A DNA stretch of 64,000 bases from Chryseobacterium phocaeense (GCF_900169075.1 NZ_LT827015.1:2372158-2436157), one strand, 5' to 3'. Counted from the stretch's first letter, positions 43,151 to 52,995 are shown. Notes: generated by a model not told the origin, from the sequence alone. Program-made: numbers and translations.

Positions 43151-45490
43151 ATGCAAAAATTGTTTTTTAAGGCTGCCGCCACAGCTGCTGTACTCTGTTT
43201 CAGCTCTATGGCCCTGGCGCAGCAAAAGTACTCGGTAAGCGGTACTGTGAAGGATCACAAAAACGGCGAACTGCTGATCGGGGTTACCGTAAAAGTAAGC
43301 GAAGACCCGTCCATTGCTGTCGTTGCCAATGAATACGGATTCTACTCGCTGTCACTTCCTGAGGGAAATTACACGCTGATTGTTTCCTATCCCGGTTACA
43401 AGGATTTTGAGTATCCCATCAAAGTGGAACAGAATACAAAGCTGGATCTGCCGCTGAACCAGGAGGAAAAAGGGGATGAAAAAATAGGAAAAATAGATGA
43501 AGTGGTTATTTCAGGGGTTAAAAAGGATAAAAACCTTACCACTGCCCAGATGGGAACTGAAACCCTGAGCATTAAAAATATAGAAAAGCTTCCGGTACTT
43601 TTCGGGGAAAAGGATGTGATGAAAACCATCCAGCTTCTTCCCGGAATTAAAAGCAACGGTGAAGGAAGCAGCGGATTCAGTGTAAGAGGTGGTGCTACCG
43701 ACCAGAACCTGATCTTACTGGATGAGGCTCCGGTGTACAACGCCTCTCACCTTCTTGGCTTTTTCAGTACCTTCAACAGTGATGCCCTGAAAGATGCCAG
43801 CATTATCAAGGGAAACAGTCCGGCCCAATACGGAGGAAGACTTTCTTCGGTAATGGATGTAAAAATGAAAGACGGGAACAACAAGGATTACAATGTAAAC
43901 GGAGGCATCGGGCTGATCAGCAGCAGGCTGAGCGTGGAGGGTCCTATCCAAAAGGAAAAATCATCATTTATAGTTTCCGGAAGAAGAACCTACGCCGATC
44001 TTTTTCTGAAAGGAAGCGATGATTTTAAAGACAGCAAGCTCTACTTCTATGACCTGAATTTAAAAGCCAATTACCAGATTAACGAAAGCAACCGTCTTTA
44101 CCTGTCCGGATATTTCGGAAGAGACGTTCTGGGACTGGGTGATACGTTCTCTACAGACTGGGGAAACACAACGGCTACGTTACGATGGAACAGCATTATC
44201 AGCAGTAAATTATTCTCCAATACTTCCTTAATTTACAGCAATTATAATTACAAGATCAAACTTGAGAGCAATGACAACACTTTTGGTCTGGATTCACAGA
44301 TTGAGGACTGGAATCTTAAGCAGGATTTTACATGGTTTGCAGGAAATAAACATTCGGTACGTTTCGGGTTACAGTCTATTTACCATACGATTACGCCGAG
44401 CAGTGCTTCCGGCACGAGTGTGAGCAGCTTTCCGAGAAATCCAAGGAAATCATGGGAAAATGCAGTATACATCAATGATGATTTCAAAGCGACTGATAAG
44501 CTTACCGTGAATTACGGTTTGAGGCTTTCCTCTTTCAGCGTTTTAGGAGGTGATACGTATAATACTTATGAAAATGGTGTTCTAACAGACAGCCGCTTTC
44601 TGGAAAAGGGTGAATTCGGGAAGACTTATGTGAATCTGGAACCGAGAATCACCGCCAACTATCGTATCAATGAGGTAAGCAGCATCAAGGCAGGATATTC
44701 CCGCAATACACAGAATCTCCATCTTCTGAGCAACAGCAGCAGCGGAAATCCTACGGACCAGTGGATCGGAAGCAGCTACAGCATAAAACCTGAAATTGCA
44801 GACCAGGTGAGCGCAGGATACAGCAGGAATTTCAACAACAATAATTATGAGCTGAATGCTGAGATCTATTACAAATCCATGAAAAACCAGATCGACTATA
44901 AAAACGGGGCACAGATCACGTTTGATACGGCCGCAGATGTTGAAAGCGAGCTGCTTTTCGGTAAAGGAAGAGCGTACGGACTTGAACTGATCGCAAAAAA
45001 GAAAAGCGGAAGGCTGACCGGATGGATCTCCTATACCCTGTCTAAAACTGAAAGAAAAATAAACGGCATCAATGATAATGACTGGTACAATGCCAGAATG
45101 GACAAGACCCATGATCTTTCCATTGTTGCGACCTACGAGCTGAATAAGAAATGGTCTTTATCCGGATTATTCCTGTACAGTACAGGAAATGCGGTAACCT
45201 TCCCTACCGGAAAATACGAGCTGAACGGGCAGACCATATTCCAGTACAGCAGCCGGAATGCAGACCGTATGCCCGCATACCACAGAATGGATCTGAGTGC
45301 CACCTACGAACCGGAATCCAACAGACGCTTCAAAGGCTCATGGTCATTTGGTATTTACAATATCTACGGACGTGAAAATGCCTACACCATTACGTTTGAA
45401 GACAATCCGAATAATCCGGGAACAACCCGTGCCATGCAGACTTCCCTGTTCAGATGGGTACCGAACATCACGTATAATTTCAAATTTTAG
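43151..45490 (+). CDS. TonB-dependent outer-membrane receptor with carboxypeptidase-like domain
   Basis: A 779-aa receptor with a signal peptide (1-23, ending ALAQ), a CarboxypepD_reg-like domain (about 28-105: VSGTVKDHKNGELLIGVTVKV), a plug domain (about 125-240) with FSVRGGATDQNLILLDEAPV, and a 22-strand barrel ending in aromatic YNFKF. It takes up a large nutrient across the outer membrane. The DUF4249 lipoprotein follows 3 bp later, a standard pair in this phylum. Ligand unknown. Confidence 0.92.
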   Translation: MQKLFFKAAATAAVLCFSSMALAQQKYSVSGTVKDHKNGELLIGVTVKVSEDPSIAVVANEYGFYSLSLPEGNYTLIVSYPGYKDFEYPIKVEQNTKLDLPLNQEEKGDEKIGKIDEVVISGVKKDKNLTTAQMGTETLSIKNIEKLPVLFGEKDVMKTIQLLPGIKSNGEGSSGFSVRGGATDQNLILLDEAPVYNASHLLGFFSTFNSDALKDASIIKGNSPAQYGGRLSSVMDVKMKDGNNKDYNVNGGIGLISSRLSVEGPIQKEKSSFIVSGRRTYADLFLKGSDDFKDSKLYFYDLNLKANYQINESNRLYLSGYFGRDVLGLGDTFSTDWGNTTATLRWNSIISSKLFSNTSLIYSNYNYKIKLESNDNTFGLDSQIEDWNLKQDFTWFAGNKHSVRFGLQSIYHTITPSSASGTSVSSFPRNPRKSWENAVYINDDFKATDKLTVNYGLRLSSFSVLGGDTYNTYENGVLTDSRFLEKGEFGKTYVNLEPRITANYRINEVSSIKAGYSRNTQNLHLLSNSSSGNPTDQWIGSSYSIKPEIADQVSAGYSRNFNNNNYELNAEIYYKSMKNQIDYKNGAQITFDTAADVESELLFGKGRAYGLELIAKKKSGRLTGWISYTLSKTERKINGINDNDWYNARMDKTHDLSIVATYELNKKWSLSGLFLYSTGNAVTFPTGKYELNGQTIFQYSSRNADRMPAYHRMDLSATYEPESNRRFKGSWSFGIYNIYGRENAYTITFEDNPNNPGTTRAMQTSLFRWVPNITYNFKF

Positions 45491-45493
45491 ATC

Positions 45494-46309
45494 ATGAAGA
45501 ATATTATTTTTATCATATTAACCCTGTTTACCGTAATGTCCTGTGAAAAGGAAATCGATCTGGATCTGGATGACAAAAGCGGAACCATCGTCATAGAAGG
45601 CAATATCACAAACCAGCCGGGACCCTATGTTGTAAGAATCACGAAATCTGTGGCGTTTACAGCAAGCAATCAATATCCGGCCGTTACCGGCGCCCAGGTG
45701 ATTGTAAGCGATAACACCGGCCAGACAGAAACTTTACAATATCTGGGAGACGGAAAATACGTGACTAATACTTTTACGGGTGTTGCAGGCAGAACCTACA
45801 CGCTGAAAATACAGGCGGAAGGACAGCAGTACACAGCTCAAAGCACCATGCCTGAAGCAGTCCCGTTTGATGGTCTTACACAGGATTCCTTTTCTTTCGG
45901 GGGTGAGACTACGTATACTCTTTTACCTGTCTTCACCGATCCTTCCGTATTAGGAAACCGTTATCTTTTCAATTTCACGGTCAATAATATGACTAAGAAA
46001 ACCTTTGAGGTATTTTCGGACAATGTGAACAATGGATTGGTCAATCAAAGACCTCTGTTTCTTCCTAATGAGGATGACGAGGATGATCCTACGGACCATA
46101 AGGTAGCACCTGGAGATACTATTTATGTGGAAATGCAGTCCATTGACAATAATATATTCACCTATTATTCCGCTCTGCTGCAGATTTCAGGAGACGGCGG
46201 ACCTGGCGGAGGCCTTACGCCTACGAATCCTCCGAGTAATATCAATAATGGGGCATTAGGCTATTTTTCGGCACATACAGTCCAAAAAAGAAGTATTGTA
46301 ATTCAATAA
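45494..46309 (+). CDS. DUF4249 surface lipoprotein, TonB receptor partner
   Basis: A 271-aa lipoprotein with lipobox VMSCEKE at residues 14-20. Beta-rich Ig-like N-terminal half (GTIVIEGNITNQPGPYVVRIT), family phrase ATGAQVIVSDNTG-like, and an acidic loop LPNEDDEDDPTDHK near 190. Cotranscribed with the TonB receptor; likely caps or feeds it. Confidence 0.88.
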   Translation: MKNIIFIILTLFTVMSCEKEIDLDLDDKSGTIVIEGNITNQPGPYVVRITKSVAFTASNQYPAVTGAQVIVSDNTGQTETLQYLGDGKYVTNTFTGVAGRTYTLKIQAEGQQYTAQSTMPEAVPFDGLTQDSFSFGGETTYTLLPVFTDPSVLGNRYLFNFTVNNMTKKTFEVFSDNVNNGLVNQRPLFLPNEDDEDDPTDHKVAPGDTIYVEMQSIDNNIFTYYSALLQISGDGGPGGGLTPTNPPSNINNGALGYFSAHTVQKRSIVIQ

Positions 46310-46330
46310 TTTTTAAAATTAAAGTACAGA

Positions 46331-46369
46331 AGAGCTGTTTCAATGATTGGGAACAGCTCTTTTATTTTT
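46331..46369 (+). terminator. Hairpin terminator
   Basis: AGAGCTGTT/AACAGCTCT stem followed by TTTATTTTT, just after the DUF4249 stop. Confidence 0.85.
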
Positions 46370-46419
46370 ACCCCCCTGTCAGATAGATCCGGGGGAATTT
46401 TTTTGTTTTTATAAGCTGT

Positions 46420-47271
46420 CTATTCCTTCTGTTCTGCTTTATATTTTGAAGGTGATGTGTTTTTATATTTCGTAAACAGTTTATTAAAGTGGCTCGCATC
46501 TGTAAAATTGAGTTTTTCTGCAATTTCACTAATGGTATAATCACTGTGGGAGAGCAGTTTTTCTGCTGTTTTCATTTTATACTGAATCACATGCTGCTGG
46601 ATAGAAAATCCGGTCTTGTTTTTTACATAAATACTGATGTAATTGGGAGAGAGTAAAAATTCTTCTGCCATATTCTCTATTCTCATTTTGGTTTCATCCA
46701 GTGCGTAAATGCTGATGTAGGCTAGAATCCTGTCGATTTTACTCAGTTCCGTGTTCTTCCAGGTCCTGGCAACAGGATCATTGATTAAATTCCTGCACAA
46801 TAAAGTGATCATAGCAGAAAACAATCCGGTAACAAGGTCTTCACTATGTATTTTTTTTGCTGAAAATTCGTACAGCATATGATGAGCCAGGCGGATAAAA
46901 TGTTTTCTGTCTTCGCTGTTGAGAACTGCCGATTCATACTGTACCGATCTGCCGGTAAGCAACAGCTGAATGGCTTCCTTTATATTTTTACTTTTGCCGG
47001 GCAGCAGGTAGGTTGATATATAGTGATCTGAAAATTTGATGTAAATGAATCTGGTCTTTTTACTGATGATAAATTCATGATGGTCACTGGGCTGAAGCAG
47101 GAATACATCTCCTTTTCTATAGGGGAACGTAACGTCATTCAGGCGGTGCTTTCCTTTACCGGATTCTATAACAATCAGTTCATAAAAATTGTGGTTGTGA
47201 TACTCTACGTCCCAGATTTCCTTTTCAATGGTGAACACGTTAAAATCCCTGAAATTGACAATACGTTTCAT
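46420..47271 (-). CDS. AraC family transcriptional regulator
   Basis: A 283-aa regulator with an N-terminal cupin (NHNFYELIVIESGKGKHRL) and a C-terminal AraC HTH, whose recognition region is LNFTDASHFNKLFTKYKNTSPSKY. It is divergently transcribed 90 bp from the deacetylase-OYE-DoxX operon, which it probably controls. Confidence 0.9.
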   Translation of the reverse strand: MKRIVNFRDFNVFTIEKEIWDVEYHNHNFYELIVIESGKGKHRLNDVTFPYRKGDVFLLQPSDHHEFIISKKTRFIYIKFSDHYISTYLLPGKSKNIKEAIQLLLTGRSVQYESAVLNSEDRKHFIRLAHHMLYEFSAKKIHSEDLVTGLFSAMITLLCRNLINDPVARTWKNTELSKIDRILAYISIYALDETKMRIENMAEEFLLSPNYISIYVKNKTGFSIQQHVIQYKMKTAEKLLSHSDYTISEIAEKLNFTDASHFNKLFTKYKNTSPSKYKAEQKE

Positions 47272-47361
47272 TTTAATTGATTTTTACAAATATATCATAA
47301 TTACATACAATAATTATCCGGCTAAATTGGAGAAACTTTGCATTATTAAATTATCAATCAT

Positions 47362-48339
47362 ATGAAAAAATTCATCACTTTATTACCGATATTCTCCCTT
47401 GCAATGATGATACTTTCCTGCAACAACTCTATTGCAAAAGAAGAAAGCAAAAATATCAATACCACAAAAGCAGCCACTAAAAGTCATTGGCCCAATGGTG
47501 CACAGCTGTTGATTTCGGTTTCCATGCAGTTTGAAACCGGGGGACAGCCGGAAGGAGCCGAAAGCCCGTTCAGTAGCAGCCCTCTCCCTAAAGGACAACC
47601 TGACCTTCCCGCGGAAAGCTGGTACCGCTATGGAGCCAATGAAGGCGTTTACAGAATGCTGGACCTGTGGAGAAAATATGACATCAAAGTGACCTCTCAT
47701 GTCGTAGGAACTGCAGCTCAAAAATACCCCGAAGTAGCCAGAGCTATTGCGAACGGCGGGCACGAAATAGCGGCCCATGGCATTGCCTGGGATAACCAAT
47801 GGAATAAAAATTATGCTGATGAACTGGCGTTTGTGAAAGACGGCGTGGATGTGGTTGAAAAAATTACCGGACAAAGAGCAATAGGTTACAACTGCAACTG
47901 GCTGAGACGCAGCCCGAATACTTTAAAAGTACTTCAGGAGCTGGGTTTTCTTTATCACATTGATGATCTGAGCCGTGATGAACCATTCGTCACCAATGTC
48001 AACGGAAAAAAATTCGTGGTCATGCCTTATACGCTGCGAAATAATGATATTGTACAGGTAGCCGGAAACCACTGGAGCCCGGACCAGTTCCTGTCCCAGT
48101 TAAAACATGAATTCGACCAGCTGTATGCCGAAGGAGCCACCAAAAGAAGAATGATGAGCATCAGCTTTCACGACCGTATCGGCGGAACACCTGCGATGGT
48201 ACACGCTATGGAAGAGTTTATCCATTACACCCAAAAGAAAAGCGATGTGATGTATATGCGGAAAGATGATATTGCCAAAATGGTACTCTACGATCCCAAA
48301 ACACCTGTAGATAACAGCGAAGAACAGTATAATCAATAA
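47362..48339 (+). CDS. Polysaccharide deacetylase / PuuE-like lipoprotein
   Basis: A 325-aa lipoprotein (lipobox ILSCNN). The NodB-like fold follows: YDIKVTSHVVGTAAQKYPEVA, then GHEIAAHGIAWDNQW with the two metal-binding histidines, and SFHDRIGGTP near the end. The family's first Asp-Asp motif is replaced by LLISVSMQFETGG, as in the PuuE/allantoinase-like group, so it may act on a cyclic amide rather than a sugar. First gene of a three-gene operon. Confidence 0.8.
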   Translation: MKKFITLLPIFSLAMMILSCNNSIAKEESKNINTTKAATKSHWPNGAQLLISVSMQFETGGQPEGAESPFSSSPLPKGQPDLPAESWYRYGANEGVYRMLDLWRKYDIKVTSHVVGTAAQKYPEVARAIANGGHEIAAHGIAWDNQWNKNYADELAFVKDGVDVVEKITGQRAIGYNCNWLRRSPNTLKVLQELGFLYHIDDLSRDEPFVTNVNGKKFVVMPYTLRNNDIVQVAGNHWSPDQFLSQLKHEFDQLYAEGATKRRMMSISFHDRIGGTPAMVHAMEEFIHYTQKKSDVMYMRKDDIAKMVLYDPKTPVDNSEEQYNQ

Positions 48340-48372
48340 TCACAATATTTATAAAATTTTAGAATTAATCCA

Positions 48373-49491
48373 ATGAAAAAACTTTTTGAAACTTGGACAT
48401 TAGCCGGAAATCATTTAAAAAACCGTTTCGTAATGGCTCCTATGACCCGAAGCCGGGCTTCACAACCGGGCGATATTCCCAATACTTTAATGGCAGAATA
48501 CTATGGACAGCGTGCCTCCGCAGGACTTATCATCACTGAAGCTACACAGGTATCTTTACAGGGTATGGGCTATGCAAGAACGCCCGGAATTTATTCAGAG
48601 GAACAGATTCAGGGCTGGCGGCTTGTCACAGAAGCAGTTCATGAAAAAAAGGGAAAAATATTTTTGCAGCTTTGGCATGTAGGCCGGGTTTCTTCATCAA
48701 AAGTAAATGGTTTACAGCCTCTGGCTCCCTCCGCTCTCACTGCAAACAATACCAGTGTTTATATTTTTGACGGAGCAGCTAACGGGGATGCTACCTTTGT
48801 TCCGGTAGAAACGCCGAGAGCAATGGACATTTCAGATATCAAACAGGCGATCAGGGAATTTGCTGAAGGGGCTAAAAATGCTGTTGCTGCAAGATTCGAC
48901 GGTGTTGAAATCCATGGAGCGAATGGTTATCTGATTGATCAGTTTCTTCGCAGCAATTCAAATATCCGGACAGATGAATACGGTGGAAATAAGGAAAACC
49001 GCATCCGCTTTTTACTGGAACTTACGGAAGCTGTCATCCAGGCGGTAGGCAAAGAGAAAACCGGAGTACGCCTCTCCCCTTTTATTAAATTTAAAGACAT
49101 GGATGATCCTGAGATCCTGGACACCATTATGCTGGCCGCAGAACAGCTGAACCGTCTTGATATTGCTTATATTCACCTGTGTGAGGCAGATTGGGACGAT
49201 GCCCCGGCAATTCCCGGGCACTTCCGTACAGAATTGAGGAAAAAATTTAAAAATACCATCATTGCAACCGGAAATAAAACCCCGGAAGAAGGTGAAAAGC
49301 TCCTGGAAAACAATCTGGTAGACCTTATCGGTTTTGGACGAAAATTCCTCACCAATCCTGATTATCCGGAACGCGTAAAAGTGAATGCACCGCTGAATGA
49401 AATCTCAGATCCCCATACCCTGTTTGGCGGCGGCGGAGCCAAAGGTTATATCGATTATCCATTTTTCAGGACAGAAGAAACACATCATTAA
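48373..49491 (+). CDS. Old yellow enzyme family alkene reductase
   Basis: A 372-aa FMN-dependent TIM-barrel enzyme. Characteristic phrases: NRFVMAPMTRSRA, LWHVGRVSS, VEIHGANGYLIDQFLRSNSNIRTDEYGG, and the late phosphate-binding IGFGRKFLTNPDYP. It reduces activated C=C bonds with NAD(P)H. Starts 33 bp after the deacetylase. Confidence 0.92.
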   Translation: MKKLFETWTLAGNHLKNRFVMAPMTRSRASQPGDIPNTLMAEYYGQRASAGLIITEATQVSLQGMGYARTPGIYSEEQIQGWRLVTEAVHEKKGKIFLQLWHVGRVSSSKVNGLQPLAPSALTANNTSVYIFDGAANGDATFVPVETPRAMDISDIKQAIREFAEGAKNAVAARFDGVEIHGANGYLIDQFLRSNSNIRTDEYGGNKENRIRFLLELTEAVIQAVGKEKTGVRLSPFIKFKDMDDPEILDTIMLAAEQLNRLDIAYIHLCEADWDDAPAIPGHFRTELRKKFKNTIIATGNKTPEEGEKLLENNLVDLIGFGRKFLTNPDYPERVKVNAPLNEISDPHTLFGGGGAKGYIDYPFFRTEETHH

Positions 49492-49509
49492 AAATAAATA
49501 TCAGATACT

Positions 49510-49896
49510 ATGAAAGATTTATCATTACAAAATATCGCTTACATTTTGTTGAGAATTTCTATGGGTGTCAATATGCTGGGACACGGCCTTGCCCGGATTC
49601 CCAGGCTGAGTGCTTTTGCGGAGGGGATGACAAAAAGCTTTGAGAAAAGCTGGTTGCCGGAACCTTTGATCACGATCTTTGGAACAGCGCTGCCTTTCGC
49701 TGAGTTTCTGATCGGACTGATGCTGATTATTGGATTTAAAACCCAATGGGCTCTTATAGCCGGAGCCGTTTTGATTATTGTTTTACTTTTTGGAAGCAGC
49801 ACCATTGAAAACTGGGAAGCCATGGGAATCCAGATGATTTATGCTATAATCTTTTATGTGCTGATGATCCGGATAAAAGATGAGAAATTCACTTAA
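49510..49896 (+). CDS. DoxX family membrane protein
   Basis: A 128-aa protein with four membrane helices and the DoxX start RISMGVNMLGHGLARIPRL, then LPFAEFLIGLMLIIGF. Last gene of the operon, 18 bp after the OYE gene. DoxX proteins are tied to redox or quinone chemistry, but the exact role is unclear. Confidence 0.85.
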   Translation: MKDLSLQNIAYILLRISMGVNMLGHGLARIPRLSAFAEGMTKSFEKSWLPEPLITIFGTALPFAEFLIGLMLIIGFKTQWALIAGAVLIIVLLFGSSTIENWEAMGIQMIYAIIFYVLMIRIKDEKFT

Positions 49897-50011
49897 AGAT
49901 TTTGAAACATTAAGGGATTAAAGATTAAGATAGGCTCCACTTTAAGAGAAAGCATTTTATGTATGTGACTTTCTTAAAGTCCCTTCCCTCTTAATGTTTA
50001 AAAAAAGGCTA

Positions 50012-51154
50012 TTATTCAGAGGAATTTTCTCCGGATTTCATTGTATTGATGAGAGGATTGGCGTACATAGCCAGGAAATATTCTTTGGAAACAGGATCGG
50101 ATGGATCAATGCGCATCTCAAGCCTTCTTACAAACAGCTGCTTTTCTTTTTCGGTATACTGATCTGCGTAGGTGTTGCTGTCATGGAGTAAATCATAAGC
50201 GATAAACTTCGTCGGCCATAATTTATAATTCTGAATAATTGAATCATCAATGATCCGGGCAACAGCCTGTAGCTGCTTATTTTTGTTGTCAGATTCCAAT
50301 GCAATGGTATCCAGTTCGGTATCAATTACATTCCCTGCATGCAGATGAATCCGTTTCTTCTGACCTAAAACACCGCTCAGCATCGTCATGAAATCCTCAT
50401 CCTCACCTTTGATATATTCTTCTTCCCTGTGTTTGGCCAGAAGCTGCGGCATTTTTAAGGAATCTGTAGGATCATATTCGTAGGAAATGGATACCGGAAC
50501 TATTTTCAGGGTTTTAAAATACTCTATTACTGAAAGATCACCCGCAGCCATAGCCAGCATTTTTAAAACGCCCTGCTGGGTAGCATCGTTTCCGTCTTTT
50601 GTACGGCCTTCACGCTGGGCAATCCAGACCGAGCGTTTTTCATGATGTAAAAGCTGATCAATATATTCAGACATGATTTGTGAGCTTTTCAGCTGTTCAC
50701 GGAGCGGCAATCCTCTCTGAACCAAAAAATTTCGGTTCAGTTTGGCCAGGTCATGCAGAAAAGGTTTCTGAACCAGGTTGTCACCGATCGCTGAAGCCGT
50801 CATAATCAGACCGCTTTCCAGCAGAACCAGATTGATCAGTGAAGTATCTAGCACAATGTCTCTATGGTTCGAAATGAAAAGATAAGGCGTGTTTTTATCC
50901 AGCTTATCAAATCCTGAAGTAGTAAGGCCTTCGGAGCTTTTTGCAAGGATCTGACGGATGGTATGGGCAATGAAATTGTGCTGAAAATCGCTTACGGAGT
51001 GGATATTTTTAAACTGTTCCCTCCAGACTTTCTTATCCGTTTCGGGAAAAGTAAAGCTCATCAGTGCATTCATCATAGGATCGCGGGCTATTCCAAGTAA
51101 GGCTTCATTCACTTCACTGTCATCAAAAAACCTGATCTCATCGAACTTCGACAT
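50012..51154 (-). CDS. PlsC/PlsB-like 1-acylglycerol-3-phosphate acyltransferase
   Basis: A 380-aa acyltransferase. FISNHRDIVLDTSLI (about 92-106) is the HX4D active-site motif; IAQREGRTKDGNDATQQGVLK (about 178-198) is the next conserved block. Longer than standard PlsC, closer to the group of PlsB-like proteins of this phylum. Acts in phospholipid or lipid synthesis at the membrane. It may supply lipid for the neighbouring biosynthetic operon, though that is speculation. Confidence 0.85.
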   Translation of the reverse strand: MSKFDEIRFFDDSEVNEALLGIARDPMMNALMSFTFPETDKKVWREQFKNIHSVSDFQHNFIAHTIRQILAKSSEGLTTSGFDKLDKNTPYLFISNHRDIVLDTSLINLVLLESGLIMTASAIGDNLVQKPFLHDLAKLNRNFLVQRGLPLREQLKSSQIMSEYIDQLLHHEKRSVWIAQREGRTKDGNDATQQGVLKMLAMAAGDLSVIEYFKTLKIVPVSISYEYDPTDSLKMPQLLAKHREEEYIKGEDEDFMTMLSGVLGQKKRIHLHAGNVIDTELDTIALESDNKNKQLQAVARIIDDSIIQNYKLWPTKFIAYDLLHDSNTYADQYTEKEKQLFVRRLEMRIDPSDPVSKEYFLAMYANPLINTMKSGENSSE

Positions 51155-51524
51155 GTAATTATGTTAAAATTAAACTTTTTGCAAAAGAACAAAAATTTAT
51201 TGAGGGGGCACCATTAGTATATGTTAAAGTATTATGACTTACGTTTAAGTTTAATCTAAGAAAACTGTTTATGAAATAAAATTTTAAGTTGTTCTTTTGT
51301 CTTGAAACAAAATGAACCAAAAGTTCAAGGCTGGAATCTTCCGCTAAAAATTAAAACTTGCTCCTAAAATTCCCAAAACTCGTGCGGATCATTATTACTT
51401 TTTCAGTTCAATATTCAATCCGCACTCAAACAGTGGAAATTTTTTAACGGATCAAATTTTAATTTTTTTAACGCTACAGCTTCCTATGCCAATAATACAG
51501 GTTACCAAAGTTAAAGGAGAACAA
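51155..51524. repeat. Intergenic stretch with dispersed repeat
   Basis: 370 bp, no gene seen. TTTGTCTTGAAACAAAA (51296-51312) is a hairpin, followed by AATGAACCAAAAGTTCAAGG (51311-51330) and AACTTGCTCCTAAAATTCCC (51354-51373), phrases I know as a repeated spacer element in this group. Confidence 0.5.
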
Positions 51525-52070
51525 TTATTTTACTTTTTCCAGCAGATATAATTTGGCTCCGGAAAAGGCCAGTTTAGGCATCACATTACCTTCCAGCACC
51601 ATGGTTTTATTAGTTACATCAATCACCGAAATGTAATTATTGGAATTGTATTCTATATAGTTTTCTTTTTCTTTGGTCAGTGGATTTTTCCCGAATTCCA
51701 TGGAGTATTTTACCCAGTCTTCGTCTGCAGAACTGCAGTGTACCGGTTTGAATTTGGATTTTTTAGCCTTAAAAATAATCTGGTCAAAACTGTCCGTGCA
51801 ATCCGTAGAAAAAGAGCTCTCCGGATTCTGATCCTTTGAAAAATCTTCAAAAGAACCCTTATACACTCCTACCACTTTCCACGTCCCATCCAGGCGGTCT
51901 TCATCTATTTTTCCTTTTGCCTTGCTTACCGCCCAGCTGATGCCGTTTACAGTTCCTTTTACAGCTTTATAGCCTAAGGTCGCCGCTCCGGTTACTACTT
52001 TGGCTGCGGTTCTTACGACGCAGGAGTTTAATACAAGGAGTGTTGAGAGGAGGAGAATTGTTTTTTTCAT
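51525..52070 (-). CDS. Lipocalin-like lipoprotein (181 aa)
   Basis: A lipoprotein with lipobox LVLNSC at about 12-17, an Ala/Gly/Lys-rich stalk (about 20-55), and a beta-rich domain with DGTWKVVGVYKG as in lipocalin-like families. The closing segment MPKLAFSGAKLYLLEKVK fits a barrel strand. Exact family and ligand unknown. Confidence 0.7.
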   Translation of the reverse strand: MKKTILLLSTLLVLNSCVVRTAAKVVTGAATLGYKAVKGTVNGISWAVSKAKGKIDEDRLDGTWKVVGVYKGSFEDFSKDQNPESSFSTDCTDSFDQIIFKAKKSKFKPVHCSSADEDWVKYSMEFGKNPLTKEKENYIEYNSNNYISVIDVTNKTMVLEGNVMPKLAFSGAKLYLLEKVK

Positions 52071-52200
52071 TTGTAGGGTTTTATAGGTGCGAAGATAGGT
52101 CTTTTTAAAATTGCTTAGTTAAATTTTGTTCTGATTAAATCAATATAAATCATGAATATTATGTAATTAATAACGAAGGAGCTCCCGATTTTTAGTGTCA

Positions 52201-52245
52201 TTACGGAAATCCGTAATCGTGTCTGTATTGAGTTCTATACATTTG
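52201..52245 (+). promoter_or_regulatory. Palindromic operator plus -7 element, DUF2511 operon
   Basis: Perfect TTACGG-AAAT-CCGTAA (52201-52216), then exactly 21 nt, then a perfect TACATTTG (52238-52245, TAnnTTTG). The start codon follows 22 nt later. Strongest of the three sites with this layout. Confidence 0.75.
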
Positions 52246-52266
52246 TACAACAACATATTTTAAACT

Positions 52267-52617
52267 ATGAAAAAATTATATTGTTTGGTGATTTTATTCG
52301 TGGCTCTATCATGCAACAAAAATGCAAATCCTGAAAGTCAAACCCATCAAAAGTTTACAAAACAGGAATATATCGGAAAATGGCCTTTTTCAGTAGATGA
52401 AGTAGACGTTTTTTGTTCCGGCTATAAAGAGATTTACTGCAAAGCTGATAATGGTAAAATTTACGCTTTAAACGGTTCAGCAAAAGGCGCGTCAAGTCAC
52501 GATCCATCCATCAGTAAAGTTGAAGAAATCTGGCTTGATGACCCTCAATTTGCGGGTTTAAAAATTTCCTACTCAGACTTTATTGCTGAAGGTCTCAAAC
52601 TTTGTGAAGATAAATAA
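52267..52617 (+). CDS. DUF2511-like lipoprotein (116 aa)
   Basis: A small lipoprotein (lipobox VALSCN). The YIGKWPFSVDEVDVFC segment and IYCKADNGKIYALNG match the DUF2511 (YebY-like) pattern, with the cysteines conserved. Role unknown. Its promoter carries the shared palindrome. The 74-aa gene follows 52 bp later. Confidence 0.75.
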   Translation: MKKLYCLVILFVALSCNKNANPESQTHQKFTKQEYIGKWPFSVDEVDVFCSGYKEIYCKADNGKIYALNGSAKGASSHDPSISKVEEIWLDDPQFAGLKISYSDFIAEGLKLCEDK

Positions 52618-52669
52618 TACAAATCACTGAAATCGAAATAATAAAAAATAAATTAAATATTATAAAAAT

Positions 52670-52894
52670 ATGGACAATTATCATTTAACTAAGAAAGACA
52701 ATCAATGGAATTTTGGTAAGGAAAATACACAGAAACCGATAAAAAGTTTCGATACCAAAGCCGATGCTTTAGATCATGCAAAAGATTATATGAAAGAAAA
52801 AGGAGGTTCTCTTAAAATACATAAAGAAGATGGAACCATTCAGGAAGAAAGAACATATCCCAGATCAGAAGATCCAAAAAAAACTAAAGGATAA
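52670..52894 (+). CDS. DUF2188 small protein (74 aa)
   Basis: A very hydrophilic protein with the pattern WNFGKENTQKPIKSF, then FDTKADALDHAKDYMKEKGGSLKIHKEDG, typical of the DUF2188 family. Stress-linked small proteins of this kind are common; function unknown. Probably cotranscribed with the DUF2511 gene. Confidence 0.8.
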   Translation: MDNYHLTKKDNQWNFGKENTQKPIKSFDTKADALDHAKDYMKEKGGSLKIHKEDGTIQEERTYPRSEDPKKTKG

Positions 52895-52995
52895 AATATT
52901 AGCATCAGCAGATAATATGTCAAAAAATTAATACAAGTTCAAGCTGGGATTTTATTATATCAAACAAAAAAATAAAATGATATAGTCTTGCAGTT

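Noticed and set aside
44582..45112. 176-codon minus-strand frame inside the TonB receptor
   Set aside because: Antisense shadow; the receptor frame is full length and intact.
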